From Chitinophaga sp. GbtcB8 (GTDB lineage Bacteria > Bacteroidota > Bacteroidia > Chitinophagales > Chitinophagaceae), in the NCBI RefSeq assembly GCF_019091455.1, contig NZ_JAGXJN010000016.1, positions 62,001 to 126,000 of the forward strand: a stretch of 64,000 bases of DNA, read 5' to 3'. Numbering within the stretch: position 1 is the stretch's first letter; each line of letters begins with the position of its first letter. The notes below the pieces were generated by a model. That model saw nothing but the letters and a program-made list of their open reading frames with translations. It was not told the origin of the DNA and ran no database searches. Of the stretch, positions 55,301 through 62,269 are shown one piece after another. Both the position numbers and the translations under genes were made by a program.

Positions 55301-55701
55301 GTACCAACATTGGTACCTTTTACTTTTACGGATACCCCAATGAGCGGATCGCCATGTTCATTTTTTACAGTGCCGCCTATTTTGGCGGCGCTTACATGCC
55401 CCGATCCAATCACAATAACGTTGTTATCCATTACAGTGTAGCGGAGCGCGGTACCGGTAAAGGTTTGGGTAAGCAGCTGTTCTACCGTGGCATTTTCTGC
55501 ATGAATGGATACCGGTGGTTTTTCCGGCAGAATATCGTCGTTGTAGATAAGCCTGCAGCGGCTTTTTTGCTGAATGGTTTTCAGCACTGTTTTAATGCTG
55601 ACCTTCTCCAGGGAGATGCTGATCTTTTCCTGGGTGGCAGAGGTTGCGTAGGCGGGCATGATGCCGGTGAGCAGCAAAACCCATAGGAACATTATTTTCA
55701 T
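52339..55701 (-). CDS. SusC/RagA-family TonB-dependent transporter with STN domain
   Basis: The 1120 residues begin with a signal peptide (MFLWVLLLTGIMPAYA). STN domain at about 25-95 (VSIKTVLKTIQQKSRCRLIY), a carboxypeptidase-regulatory-like domain (GGTVKNEHGDPLIGVSVKVK), the plug (ASVTVLKDAAAVAPYGLGGA) and a barrel ending GLNVNF follow in order. The STN domain couples it to the FecR protein encoded upstream. The plug segment has VAPYGLGGA where most members read AAIYGARGA, a small variation. Confidence 0.93.
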   Translation of the reverse strand: MKIMFLWVLLLTGIMPAYATSATQEKISISLEKVSIKTVLKTIQQKSRCRLIYNDDILPEKPPVSIHAENATVEQLLTQTFTGTALRYTVMDNNVIVIGSGHVSAAKIGGTVKNEHGDPLIGVSVKVKGTNVGTMTNENGHFELQAATGVTLVFSYVGYEQAEIVSTADPINIILKESASGLNEVVVVGFGTQKKTSSTASVAAVQGKELAKSPVTNISNSLAGNVSGISMRPNGGQPGRDNPDIHIRGIATTGNNAPLIVVDGIIRNNINEISPSSIASVTVLKDAAAVAPYGLGGANGVILITTKRGNTGMPTLALNSYYGFQTPTYYPKMLNAQDYMRLRNEAYMNENPGGTQQPFADDLINTYADLNAKDPDKYPISNTKDLVRMHAPIQNYNLQISGGTKVVRYYAGLGFLKQDGMFDPVNYKRYDYNVNMEISATPTTTVSLSLIGAIENTNSVDAATTPGQLFRSAYKLIPITNLYYSNGLWGEFAGNTPVGILKAGYSHRSATSLLSTIAVEQQLPFIKGLSIKGTFSYDPNDFTVKGWHTPYYFYSQNTATTPYSYTKQISTSEGSAAPYTWLNQEYSKNQYFTYQGFLNYHNSFGKHDFTGLLVAEARKNDSTGFSARRNNFAVNIDELGMGSSNKNDFDNNGSTITGSQLGFVYRVGYIYDQKYLFEAAGRYDGHYYFAPGKRWGYFPAFSAGWIISEENFIADHPSALEYLKLRASWGKSGNLAGRAFQYLNGYNLYGNAYAFGNGSMVQGSNITQEANPNITWEISTKTDIGIDATLWKGLLKLEVDYFHERRTGMLLPPAVTVPVEYGLNLSDENQGIMENHGVDISAGTTHRFSNGLQVNLNGNFSYAKNKMIQVFETAATHDNPNRSRTGRPTGTQFGYHALGLFSLADDKNSDGIIDSNDGYNVAQFGVLHPGDIRYADIGGPDGKPDGKIDSYDETVIGNPVYPFITYGFTPSASWKGFDISLFFQGAALASLNFRGFQTVPFNNNNSNSAYEYYNNHWTPNTPDGKYPRANQSPYANNTQNSDFWMMKTGYLRLKTAVLGYTLPANISKAMKMQSVRCYVSGQNLLTFSKMKFMDPEVGYTDLETAYPNQKVFVFGLNVNF

Positions 55702-55794
55702 AACATGGAATGTAAGAGGGTGAAAAAAGTAAAGTGAGTGGATGTGTAATGCTTTTATGTCATAGTATTTATTTTTGAAGATGAAGAATGCGTA

Positions 55795-56781
55795 TTAGTT
55801 ACTGATGCGGACCTCTTTCCCGTTGACCTGGAAATTAAAAGGGCGTGAGAGCTGTAGCATGTTCAGCGCCTCGTCTACTGATTCTGTATCAATGATTCCG
55901 GAAAACCGCAGCTGCTCCAGGCTGTCAGATTCAAAATGAAAAGTAACGCCGTACCACTGGTTCATTTTAGCTGCCAGCTCGCCAAAGGTGTTATTGTCAA
56001 ATACCAGCTTATTATTCAGCCAGGATATTTCAGGGAGCTGACCGCTGCTGTCCTTTTCCAGGTGTTTTTGCTGAAAGACGGCCGCCAGGCGGGTTAGCGG
56101 TACCGTTAATTTTTCATCCGGCTGCAGCACCACGGTTTTCTCCCGGAACGATACGGCTATTTTTCCACGGACCAGCGTAGTGAACACGGCGCTGTCGCCG
56201 GCATAGGCCTTCACATTAAAAGCAGTGCCGAGTACGCGGATATTCACTTTTCCTGCATGGATAATAAAAGGAACACCGTCACTTTTTGCGATATCAAAAA
56301 AGGCTTCACCGCTGAGCGTAATTTCACGGTGCTGTTTGCCAAAGCCGTTCTTTTCATAATCGAGCTGCGTATTGCGGTTGAGCAATACGATGGAACCATC
56401 GGGAAGCACTACCCTGGATTTCCCCCCCGGAGCGGAGCTGAGCTGCTGCAACACAGGAGCAGCCGGACGTGTAAATTGCCATCCGGTCCATATTACCCCG
56501 AATACAGCTGCCGCAGCAGCTGCTGCCACCAGCCTGCGCACAATAGTGTGGTGGCGGCGCGGTTGGAGCTGCGGGCTCACCGCATCCCAAATGCGTTCTT
56601 TACTATCATGAGTGGCGCTTACCTCCTGTATAGGCGTTTGCCAGATGCTGGCAGCAAGGTCCCGGGAAGCAGCCGCCTCCGGGTCATCTTTCAGCAAAAC
56701 TTCCAGCTCTGACAGCTCTGCGGGTAAAATATCGCCGCTGAGCTGTTTTCCGAGTAATATCCATATACGATCGTTGCTCAT
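55795..56781 (-). CDS. FecR-family anti-sigma factor
   Basis: From the ATG at 56781 the product has 328 residues; the longer frame from 56853 adds a poor, non-conserved N-terminus. A cytoplasmic helical part precedes one membrane helix (VAAAAAAAVFGVIWTGW), followed by the FecR domain (GEAFFDIAKSDGVPFIIHA, VLGTAFNVKAY) and a DUF4974-like domain (FGELAAKMNQWYGVTFHF). It is between the ECF sigma gene and susC on the same strand, the usual order. Confidence 0.9.
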   Translation of the reverse strand: MSNDRIWILLGKQLSGDILPAELSELEVLLKDDPEAAASRDLAASIWQTPIQEVSATHDSKERIWDAVSPQLQPRRHHTIVRRLVAAAAAAAVFGVIWTGWQFTRPAAPVLQQLSSAPGGKSRVVLPDGSIVLLNRNTQLDYEKNGFGKQHREITLSGEAFFDIAKSDGVPFIIHAGKVNIRVLGTAFNVKAYAGDSAVFTTLVRGKIAVSFREKTVVLQPDEKLTVPLTRLAAVFQQKHLEKDSSGQLPEISWLNNKLVFDNNTFGELAAKMNQWYGVTFHFESDSLEQLRFSGIIDTESVDEALNMLQLSRPFNFQVNGKEVRISN

Positions 56782-56881
56782 AGTATTATTGAAAATGGTT
56801 GAATAAGGGCCGCTCCGGGGTAAAAGACAACACGAAGAAGAGAATACCCCCAAAGGGGCATGAATTTTTTTTGAGTGGGGG

Positions 56882-57442
56882 TCACTGACCGCCAGACAGC
56901 GGCGTGATCAGGAATGCTTTCATTCTGGTGAGCTTCTTCAGGGCAATGCCTACCTGGTTTTCCACCGTTTTTATGGAAACATTCAGCAGAACGGCTACCT
57001 CCCGGTATTTGAGCCCATCTTCTTTCACCAGCTTAAAGATAAGGCGGCACTGCGGGGGCAGCTCACTGATGGCCATATTAATATGCCGCATCATTTCATT
57101 GCTGATAAGCTGCGCTTCGGGGTTTATTTCATATTCCAGCGAATATGCTTCATCAAGATGCAGCGTTTTTTTATGGGCATATTTACGGAGGTAGTTAAGC
57201 GCAATATTACGGGTGGCCGCATAGAGGTACCATTTCAGGTTGCTTACCTGATGGAGGTCTTTCCTTTTTCTCCATACGGCAATAAACACATCTGCTACTA
57301 TTTCTTCCGCCATTTCCCGGTTATGAACGATGGCCAGGGCTAACTGCAGCAATGGGGCGCAGCAGTAATCATATAATTCTTTAAATGCTTGTGTATCACC
57401 GTTATATATTCTGTTTTGCAATTCGGGGATATCGTCGCGCAT
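56882..57442 (-). CDS. ECF-type RNA polymerase sigma-70 factor
   Basis: From the ATG at 57442 the product has 186 residues; an ATG at 57469 would add nine, but those codons overlap a near-consensus -7 sequence (ATAATTTG, minus strand). Region 2 reads FKELYDYCCAPLLQLALAIV and EEIVADVFIAVWRKRKDL. Region 4 reads ELPPQCRLIFKLVKEDGLKY and LLNVSIKTVENQVGIALKKL. It starts the sigma-FecR-SusC-SusD operon. Confidence 0.88.
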   Translation of the reverse strand: MRDDIPELQNRIYNGDTQAFKELYDYCCAPLLQLALAIVHNREMAEEIVADVFIAVWRKRKDLHQVSNLKWYLYAATRNIALNYLRKYAHKKTLHLDEAYSLEYEINPEAQLISNEMMRHINMAISELPPQCRLIFKLVKEDGLKYREVAVLLNVSIKTVENQVGIALKKLTRMKAFLITPLSGGQ

Positions 57443-57595
57443 GGAAGTAAAAATACCCAAATTATGCAAAAATGCAAACGTGCGGTTATTAAGTGTCGGA
57501 TGGACAAAAATGGTGTTTGTTAAGGGGCTTCTGATGGAAACTAAGTAAATATAGCCGCTTTATAAGTAACGGGATTGGGTAAATTGCAATTTATT

Positions 57596-57824
57596 ATGAA
57601 ACTATCAGATGATTTCAAGCGTGTATTAAGACACTTTGCTTATTATTATACCAATGGTACGTTACCTTATGTAATTGGAGATGAAAATATTCTAAAAGGA
57701 ATAGATTACCGGGAAATGTTAAAAAATGAGGCCAGCTTAGTGGATTAGACTGGTATGTAGAGAAGAAAATGATAAATATAAAGCTGAGCCGGAATTTGAA
57801 GATTGGGAGACATGCTTGTATTAA
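57596..57824 (+). pseudogene. Small acidic protein gene, frameshifted
   Basis: An ATG at 57596 gives 50 codons (MKLSDDFKRVLRHFAYYYTN, then TLPYVIGDENILKGIDYREM) ending in TAG at 57746. Another frame continues LDWYV and a third gives REENDKYKAEPEFEDWETCL ending at 57824. The three join as one plausible small protein with two frame changes within 40 bases. I do not recognise the family. The 50-residue first part could also be a complete gene. Confidence 0.4.
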
Positions 57825-57827
57825 AAA

Positions 57828-59141
57828 TCAGCTTTCCTGCGCCTTTTCCAGCGCTACTTCACTGACCGGCATAACCATTGGACGGCTTTTAGATTTGCTG
57901 CCAGAAAACGATAAGCCAATAGCAATTCCGTAAACGATCATGATTATACCGGTCATCAGAATAGTTTTAATGTTCCAGCCGATATCGCCAGATGGGAACG
58001 CAAATAAAAGTGTCAATACCGGCAGAATACCCCATGTTATAACACGCAGTAACCCGCTGTTAATCAGCGGTTCAAAAATATCCTCATCTTCATGATCGAA
58101 AATAGTGGCCCAGTTATTTTTCTGTACAATCAACATGGAATTAATTAACGAAAGCCCAATCAGCAGTTCCAGAAGAAAGAGGATCTTATAAAAAGAGTCG
58201 TACGGAATGGAAAAGCCCAATACATCCATATTTTCGAAATACCCCAAATATCTGTCCCTGATCTTTTGCTGGGCAACTGCTTTGGGAAGCTCTCCATACA
58301 TAAGTGACAACCCGGCAACAGCATTACTATCCGGAACATGACCCGTATTACCTGTTAAAGCAAGTAAATCGGTTTTACCGGGAATGGTATCAACATAAAC
58401 AGGCACTATCAGTTCCAACGGTTCAAAACTTCTTTGAGACTGCCGCCGGTTCATCCAGTTAAATATCAGGTTGAGCGAATCCCCGATAAGCCTGGCTGAA
58501 ACCGTCAGGTCCCGCAGCGTTATTTCATTGAGTGTCTCTTCCCTTTCTTCCTTTGACAATTTTTGTTTTAGCCTCCCTTCGAGGAACCGGAGATAATCTT
58601 CATTTGATTCCCTAAGCATTGCCTCGATCCGGTTTAAGTCTATTAGCGCGGTATCAATGACGGCAACATAAGAAACAGACAATGGCTGTACTTTTTTAAG
58701 AAAGACACTTAATTGCTCATTAAACTTACCGTCAGGAGCCTTATACGGAACTCCCGGGCCCGGCGCCTTGGGCTGATATCCGGTATTGGTCAGGGCAAAG
58801 ACATTTCGCCGGCTATTGGTATCTTTTGCATTTTTCAGCTCCTGTTCAGTGATGCCGTTATTAAGTAAAAATGTACTTAACTGTACCCTACTATAATGAT
58901 TTTTCCTGTACTGTTCCGGATATTTCTTTGACAACCATTCCCTTATCTTTTCGTCAAGTTGATTGGCTGTTAATTCATCCTGGGAGCCATCTGGAACATA
59001 TTTCATCACAACGTTGAGCATGTCATACTCATCTTTTGATTTGCCATTGTCCATTTTATGAAAGAGAAAGATCAGCCCCACCGTAAAAATTGCAACCAGA
59101 TATTTTGTTGCCGAAACAAATCGTTTATGCACTTTTTCCAT
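57828..59141 (-). CDS. Uncharacterised inner-membrane protein with large periplasmic domain
   Basis: The 437 residues have an N-terminal membrane helix (YLVAIFTVGLIFLF, about 14-28) and a long, mostly helical and charged region of about 290 residues rich in Lys and Glu (KLSKEEREETLNEITLRDL). Three membrane helices follow at the C-terminus: ILFLLELLIGLSLINSML, VITWGILPVLTLLFAF and ILMTGIIMIVYGIAIGLSF. A loop between them carries the acidic DHEDEDIFEP. No known domain is apparent. The next gene upstream on the same strand encodes a secreted protein, so the two may be co-expressed. Confidence 0.75.
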   Translation of the reverse strand: MEKVHKRFVSATKYLVAIFTVGLIFLFHKMDNGKSKDEYDMLNVVMKYVPDGSQDELTANQLDEKIREWLSKKYPEQYRKNHYSRVQLSTFLLNNGITEQELKNAKDTNSRRNVFALTNTGYQPKAPGPGVPYKAPDGKFNEQLSVFLKKVQPLSVSYVAVIDTALIDLNRIEAMLRESNEDYLRFLEGRLKQKLSKEEREETLNEITLRDLTVSARLIGDSLNLIFNWMNRRQSQRSFEPLELIVPVYVDTIPGKTDLLALTGNTGHVPDSNAVAGLSLMYGELPKAVAQQKIRDRYLGYFENMDVLGFSIPYDSFYKILFLLELLIGLSLINSMLIVQKNNWATIFDHEDEDIFEPLINSGLLRVITWGILPVLTLLFAFPSGDIGWNIKTILMTGIIMIVYGIAIGLSFSGSKSKSRPMVMPVSEVALEKAQES

Positions 59142-59247
59142 GGCATGAGATTTTGGGGATTAAAAGAGGATCTGTTCATTTATTCGGCGGGCAGCGGGAT
59201 TCAACAGGCCGTTGCCGTCAGTAATTAAGGATTAAAATAAAATCTGC

Positions 59248-59976
59248 TCATTGATTAATAGCATTAACCAGGCCCGCGGCTGTTTGCTCATCAAAAGACG
59301 TATCATTGCTATCCAGGAATTTTTTCGCAGCGGCTGCAGCTGCAGCATCCTTTTCTATAGCTGATAAGAAGCTTTTTCTTTTTAAACTCACTTTAACGGG
59401 GACCCCATCTTTCAGGAGGAAATAGGTATAATCTCTTTTATATTCGTCGTAGTTATGTCCTGTTTGCGTTATGCCTTTATCTACAAAATTGGCGCGTTCA
59501 AATTTAACTTTTACTGCTTTCACCAATGAATATTTACCTGCTGCAAGCTGCTGTACAAACTGCAAACGGCCGTCCATATCTACATTCACAAAATGTGTTA
59601 CCACATCATTCTTAACCAGGTGAAACGCTTGTATATAGCGGCTTTCAGGGGTATATGCTTTCCCCTCGGCGGCGGCGCGGATGATGAGGGTGTTTTTTTG
59701 CAGGTCCACGTTGGCGTCATAAACCATGGAGTGTTTCACGGGTTTGTTTTCCATGGAATCTATCCACAGGCGTCCCCAATCATCGTACAGGTAAGGGCTG
59801 CCGACTGTACTGCCTACCGGCCGGAAGCTGGTCGCCGTAAAATAATTATTGAGGCTCCTATAATTGTCCAGGATATTTGCGATATGCGTGGTTTGTACAC
59901 GGCTCGCAGAGTCTTGTGCGGAAAGGGACAAAGTGGCTGTAAACAGCGCTAAAAGGGACAGGGTAACTTTTTTCAT
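59248..59976 (-). CDS. Secreted hypothetical protein
   Basis: From the ATG at 59976 the product has 242 residues with a signal peptide (VTLSLLALFTATLSLSAQ). The longer frame from 60030 is unlikely. The mature part is a beta-rich domain (GSPYLYDDWGRLWIDSM, SLVKAVKVKFERANFVDKGI) followed by a seven-alanine run in EKDAAAAAAAKKFLDS. Family not recognised. It is 106 nt ahead of the membrane-protein gene on the same strand. Confidence 0.72.
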   Translation of the reverse strand: MKKVTLSLLALFTATLSLSAQDSASRVQTTHIANILDNYRSLNNYFTATSFRPVGSTVGSPYLYDDWGRLWIDSMENKPVKHSMVYDANVDLQKNTLIIRAAAEGKAYTPESRYIQAFHLVKNDVVTHFVNVDMDGRLQFVQQLAAGKYSLVKAVKVKFERANFVDKGITQTGHNYDEYKRDYTYFLLKDGVPVKVSLKRKSFLSAIEKDAAAAAAAKKFLDSNDTSFDEQTAAGLVNAINQ

Positions 59977-60093
59977 GACGGTAAATTGCCATACTAATAT
60001 AAGGATTATTTCCCTTAGATAGCGCCCCAAAGCAGCATGCGGCCAACGGGGAAAGCCCCTTACGGGGCTAATTAAAAGTATTGCGCTAACGGC

Positions 60094-60846
60094 TTATAAC
60101 AGTCCGCCGGCAACAGTGATCCGCTCACCGGTTACCCATCCCGCATCATCAGAAGCAAGAAAAACAGCCACTTTTGCAATATCTTCCGGCTGGCCGGTGC
60201 GGCCCAATGGCGTACGGGCCACCATTTGTTGCTCCAGGTCGCCGCCAATTATTCCGGCACTATGCGTTCCTTCCGTTTCTGTAACACCCGGTGCAATAGT
60301 ATTGATCCGTATTTTTCTTCCTCCCAGCTCTTTTGCCAATAGCTTCGTCATATTGTCAACAGCTGCTTTGGCGGCGCAGTATACAACAAGGCCGGGGATG
60401 GGGTTCTGACTTACCGTTGAACTGATATTGATAATACTTCCACCACCATTCCCAAACATTTCAACCGCATTCTGAGTAGACAATAAGTTGCCCAGCACAT
60501 GCGTGTTATATTGTGTATGGAAGCTTTCCTCTGTAACTGCCTCTACCGGCTCAAATTTGAATACGCCGGCATTGTTCACCAAAATATCCAGCCTGCCAAA
60601 GGTTTTTCCTGTTTCTTCAAAAAGCTTTTTTACATCTGCTGACCTGGTAACATCACCCTGAACAGCAATGGCCATACCGCCATTTTTTGTGATCTCATTT
60701 ACAACTTTATCAGCGCCTTCTTTACTGGTTGCGTAATTGACAACCACTTTTGCGCCTGCAGCTGCAAATGCTTTTGCTATTCCTGCACCGATCCCTTTTG
60801 ATGCACCGGTAACCACGGCTACCTTATCCTTTAATTTCAAGTCCAT
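60094..60846 (-). CDS. Short-chain dehydrogenase/reductase (3-oxoacyl-ACP-reductase-like)
   Basis: The 250 residues form a classical SDR: cofactor loop TGASKGIGAG at 14-23, NNAG, the catalytic Ser in IINISSTVSQNP, and Y-x-x-x-K in VVYCAAKAAVDNM. It ends DAGWVTGERITVAGGLL, usual for FabG-like reductases. The motif set favours NADPH or NADH with a small carbonyl substrate. It is divergent from the HxlR regulator with a 127-nt shared gap, an arrangement typical of regulator-target pairs. Confidence 0.87.
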   Translation of the reverse strand: MDLKLKDKVAVVTGASKGIGAGIAKAFAAAGAKVVVNYATSKEGADKVVNEITKNGGMAIAVQGDVTRSADVKKLFEETGKTFGRLDILVNNAGVFKFEPVEAVTEESFHTQYNTHVLGNLLSTQNAVEMFGNGGGSIINISSTVSQNPIPGLVVYCAAKAAVDNMTKLLAKELGGRKIRINTIAPGVTETEGTHSAGIIGGDLEQQMVARTPLGRTGQPEDIAKVAVFLASDDAGWVTGERITVAGGLL

Positions 60847-60973
60847 TGTTATTTGTTTTAATTGAATGCAAGGCTAGCGCAATTTTGTATCTTTGGCAAG
60901 TATGTACTTTTTTGTACCTTATGTACTAAAAAGTATGTATTATTGATAAACAAGGGATTAGACAGGAATAAAA

Positions 60974-61348
60974 ATGAAAAATAAGTCAAATTCTTCCGAG
61001 ACTACACAGTTGTGCGCCGTTGATTATGCTTTTAAACGCATTGGCGGAAAATACAAAGCGAGGATCTTGTGGTACCTGAATATGAAAACGGTGCTGCGCT
61101 ACGGTGAGCTAAGCAGAACGTTGCCTGATATTACCACTAAAATGCTTACCCAGACTTTAAGGGAATTAGAAGACGATAAATTGATCACCCGGAAAATGTA
61201 CCATGAGGTGCCGCCCAAAGTGGAATATTCATTAAGCGAAACCGGCCTGGAATTGATCCCGTTCATTAAACATTTACACAACTGGGGTAAGAAGCAAATA
61301 GGAAAAGAAGCATTAGCAGCTTGCCAGGCTGATTGCGGGATAGATTGA
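60974..61348 (+). CDS. HxlR-family winged-helix transcriptional regulator
   Basis: This 124-residue protein has the HxlR core: an N-terminal Cys (AVDYAFKRIGGKYKARILWY preceded by QLC), the recognition region RYGELSRTLPDITTKMLTQT, LRELEDDKLITRKMY and the wing VPPKVEYSLSETG. HxlR proteins often use a cysteine to sense electrophiles or disulfide stress; this one has a cysteine at position 14 and others near the C-terminus. It probably controls the divergent SDR gene. Confidence 0.87.
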   Translation: MKNKSNSSETTQLCAVDYAFKRIGGKYKARILWYLNMKTVLRYGELSRTLPDITTKMLTQTLRELEDDKLITRKMYHEVPPKVEYSLSETGLELIPFIKHLHNWGKKQIGKEALAACQADCGID

Positions 61349-61418
61349 TGGTATCAAGGCAGTTGTTTCAGTGATTTTACGTTATCAGTTACCGGTTATG
61401 ATATGTTTGGAATGAAAA

Positions 61419-61946
61419 TTAAAGCGTTATTTTAAATACCAGCCGGGAGTTTATCCGTGAAACGGTAAACTCATGGTCCTCGATCACCGGATCAGTTACC
61501 CTTATATAATACGGGTTACATTCATTGTCCGATCTTACTTCCTCGTTAATATAAGATAGCGTAGCACTTCCTACAGTGGGAATGTTTATTCTATATTTGA
61601 ATGCCCCCTTTTTTGTATCAGCAATATGAAACATCAGTGATCCATGCATAGGTGAACCTGATTGTTTTATAATCACACCCTGTTCTGAAGGAAGATCTGC
61701 CGGTTCCGGAGTAATTGTTATGGTTGCAGTATCAATATTTTTTGCCAAAAGAATATTCTCTCCTGTTTGTCCATCCACAAATACCAGCCCCACCTGGGTA
61801 GGCATTCCTTCACTCAGTACGCCTTCGCAGGGATTAGATTGTTTTGATTTCTGACACCCTGACCCAAAACTTACAACGCCCAGTAATATCAATGGCAGGT
61901 AATAAAATTTCTTTGTAAGGAAATAAGCTAATCGTCTCTTTTTCAT
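61419..61946 (-). CDS. Hypothetical lipoprotein
   Basis: From the ATG at 61946 the product has 175 residues with an arginine-lysine N-terminus (MKKRRLAYFLTKKFYYLPLI) and a lipobox SFGSGC. The mature part is beta-rich (GLVFVDGQTGENILLAKNI, TATITITPEPADLPSEQGVI). No domain is recognised. It stands alone between HxlR and the GH89 gene. Confidence 0.7.
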   Translation of the reverse strand: MKKRRLAYFLTKKFYYLPLILLGVVSFGSGCQKSKQSNPCEGVLSEGMPTQVGLVFVDGQTGENILLAKNIDTATITITPEPADLPSEQGVIIKQSGSPMHGSLMFHIADTKKGAFKYRINIPTVGSATLSYINEEVRSDNECNPYYIRVTDPVIEDHEFTVSRINSRLVFKITL

Positions 61947-62092
61947 AAGGGATTTTGTGTTAAAGCAGCGTAATTTGTTCTTTACAGGCAACAACAAGTG
62001 GTATCAACAGGTAGCAAACAAAATTTATATTCATAACTGAGTTTACGCAACAAGTATAGGCTAAAACTTTCAAAAATAAAAAAACTACTAAA

Positions 62093-62120
62093 AAGGGCCA
62101 ACCTTTTTGGTCAGCCCCTT
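62093..62120 (-). terminator. Candidate terminator of the GH89 gene
   Basis: An imperfect stem (AAGGG-CC-AACC with GGT-CA-GCCCCTT) closes a five-T loop. In the minus direction a T-rich stretch follows (GTTTTTTTATTTTTG). It lies about 150 nt after the hydrolase stop. Confidence 0.45.
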
Positions 62121-62269
62121 ATAATACAGTCCTGATGTCTAAAATGCAGTATTTATCTTGATACAATAACGTACACTTCTCCACTTTCCAATTCCCTTCT
62201 GCTACTGCTGTTTATTTACATTCTTCTCCGGGTATGCAGGCTTTCAAAATATGCTTTACCAACCGCTTG

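Noticed and set aside
57596-57824. Toxin-antitoxin or phage-type small gene
   Set aside because: No partner gene or recognisable motif is present; the frame changes make it a probable relic.
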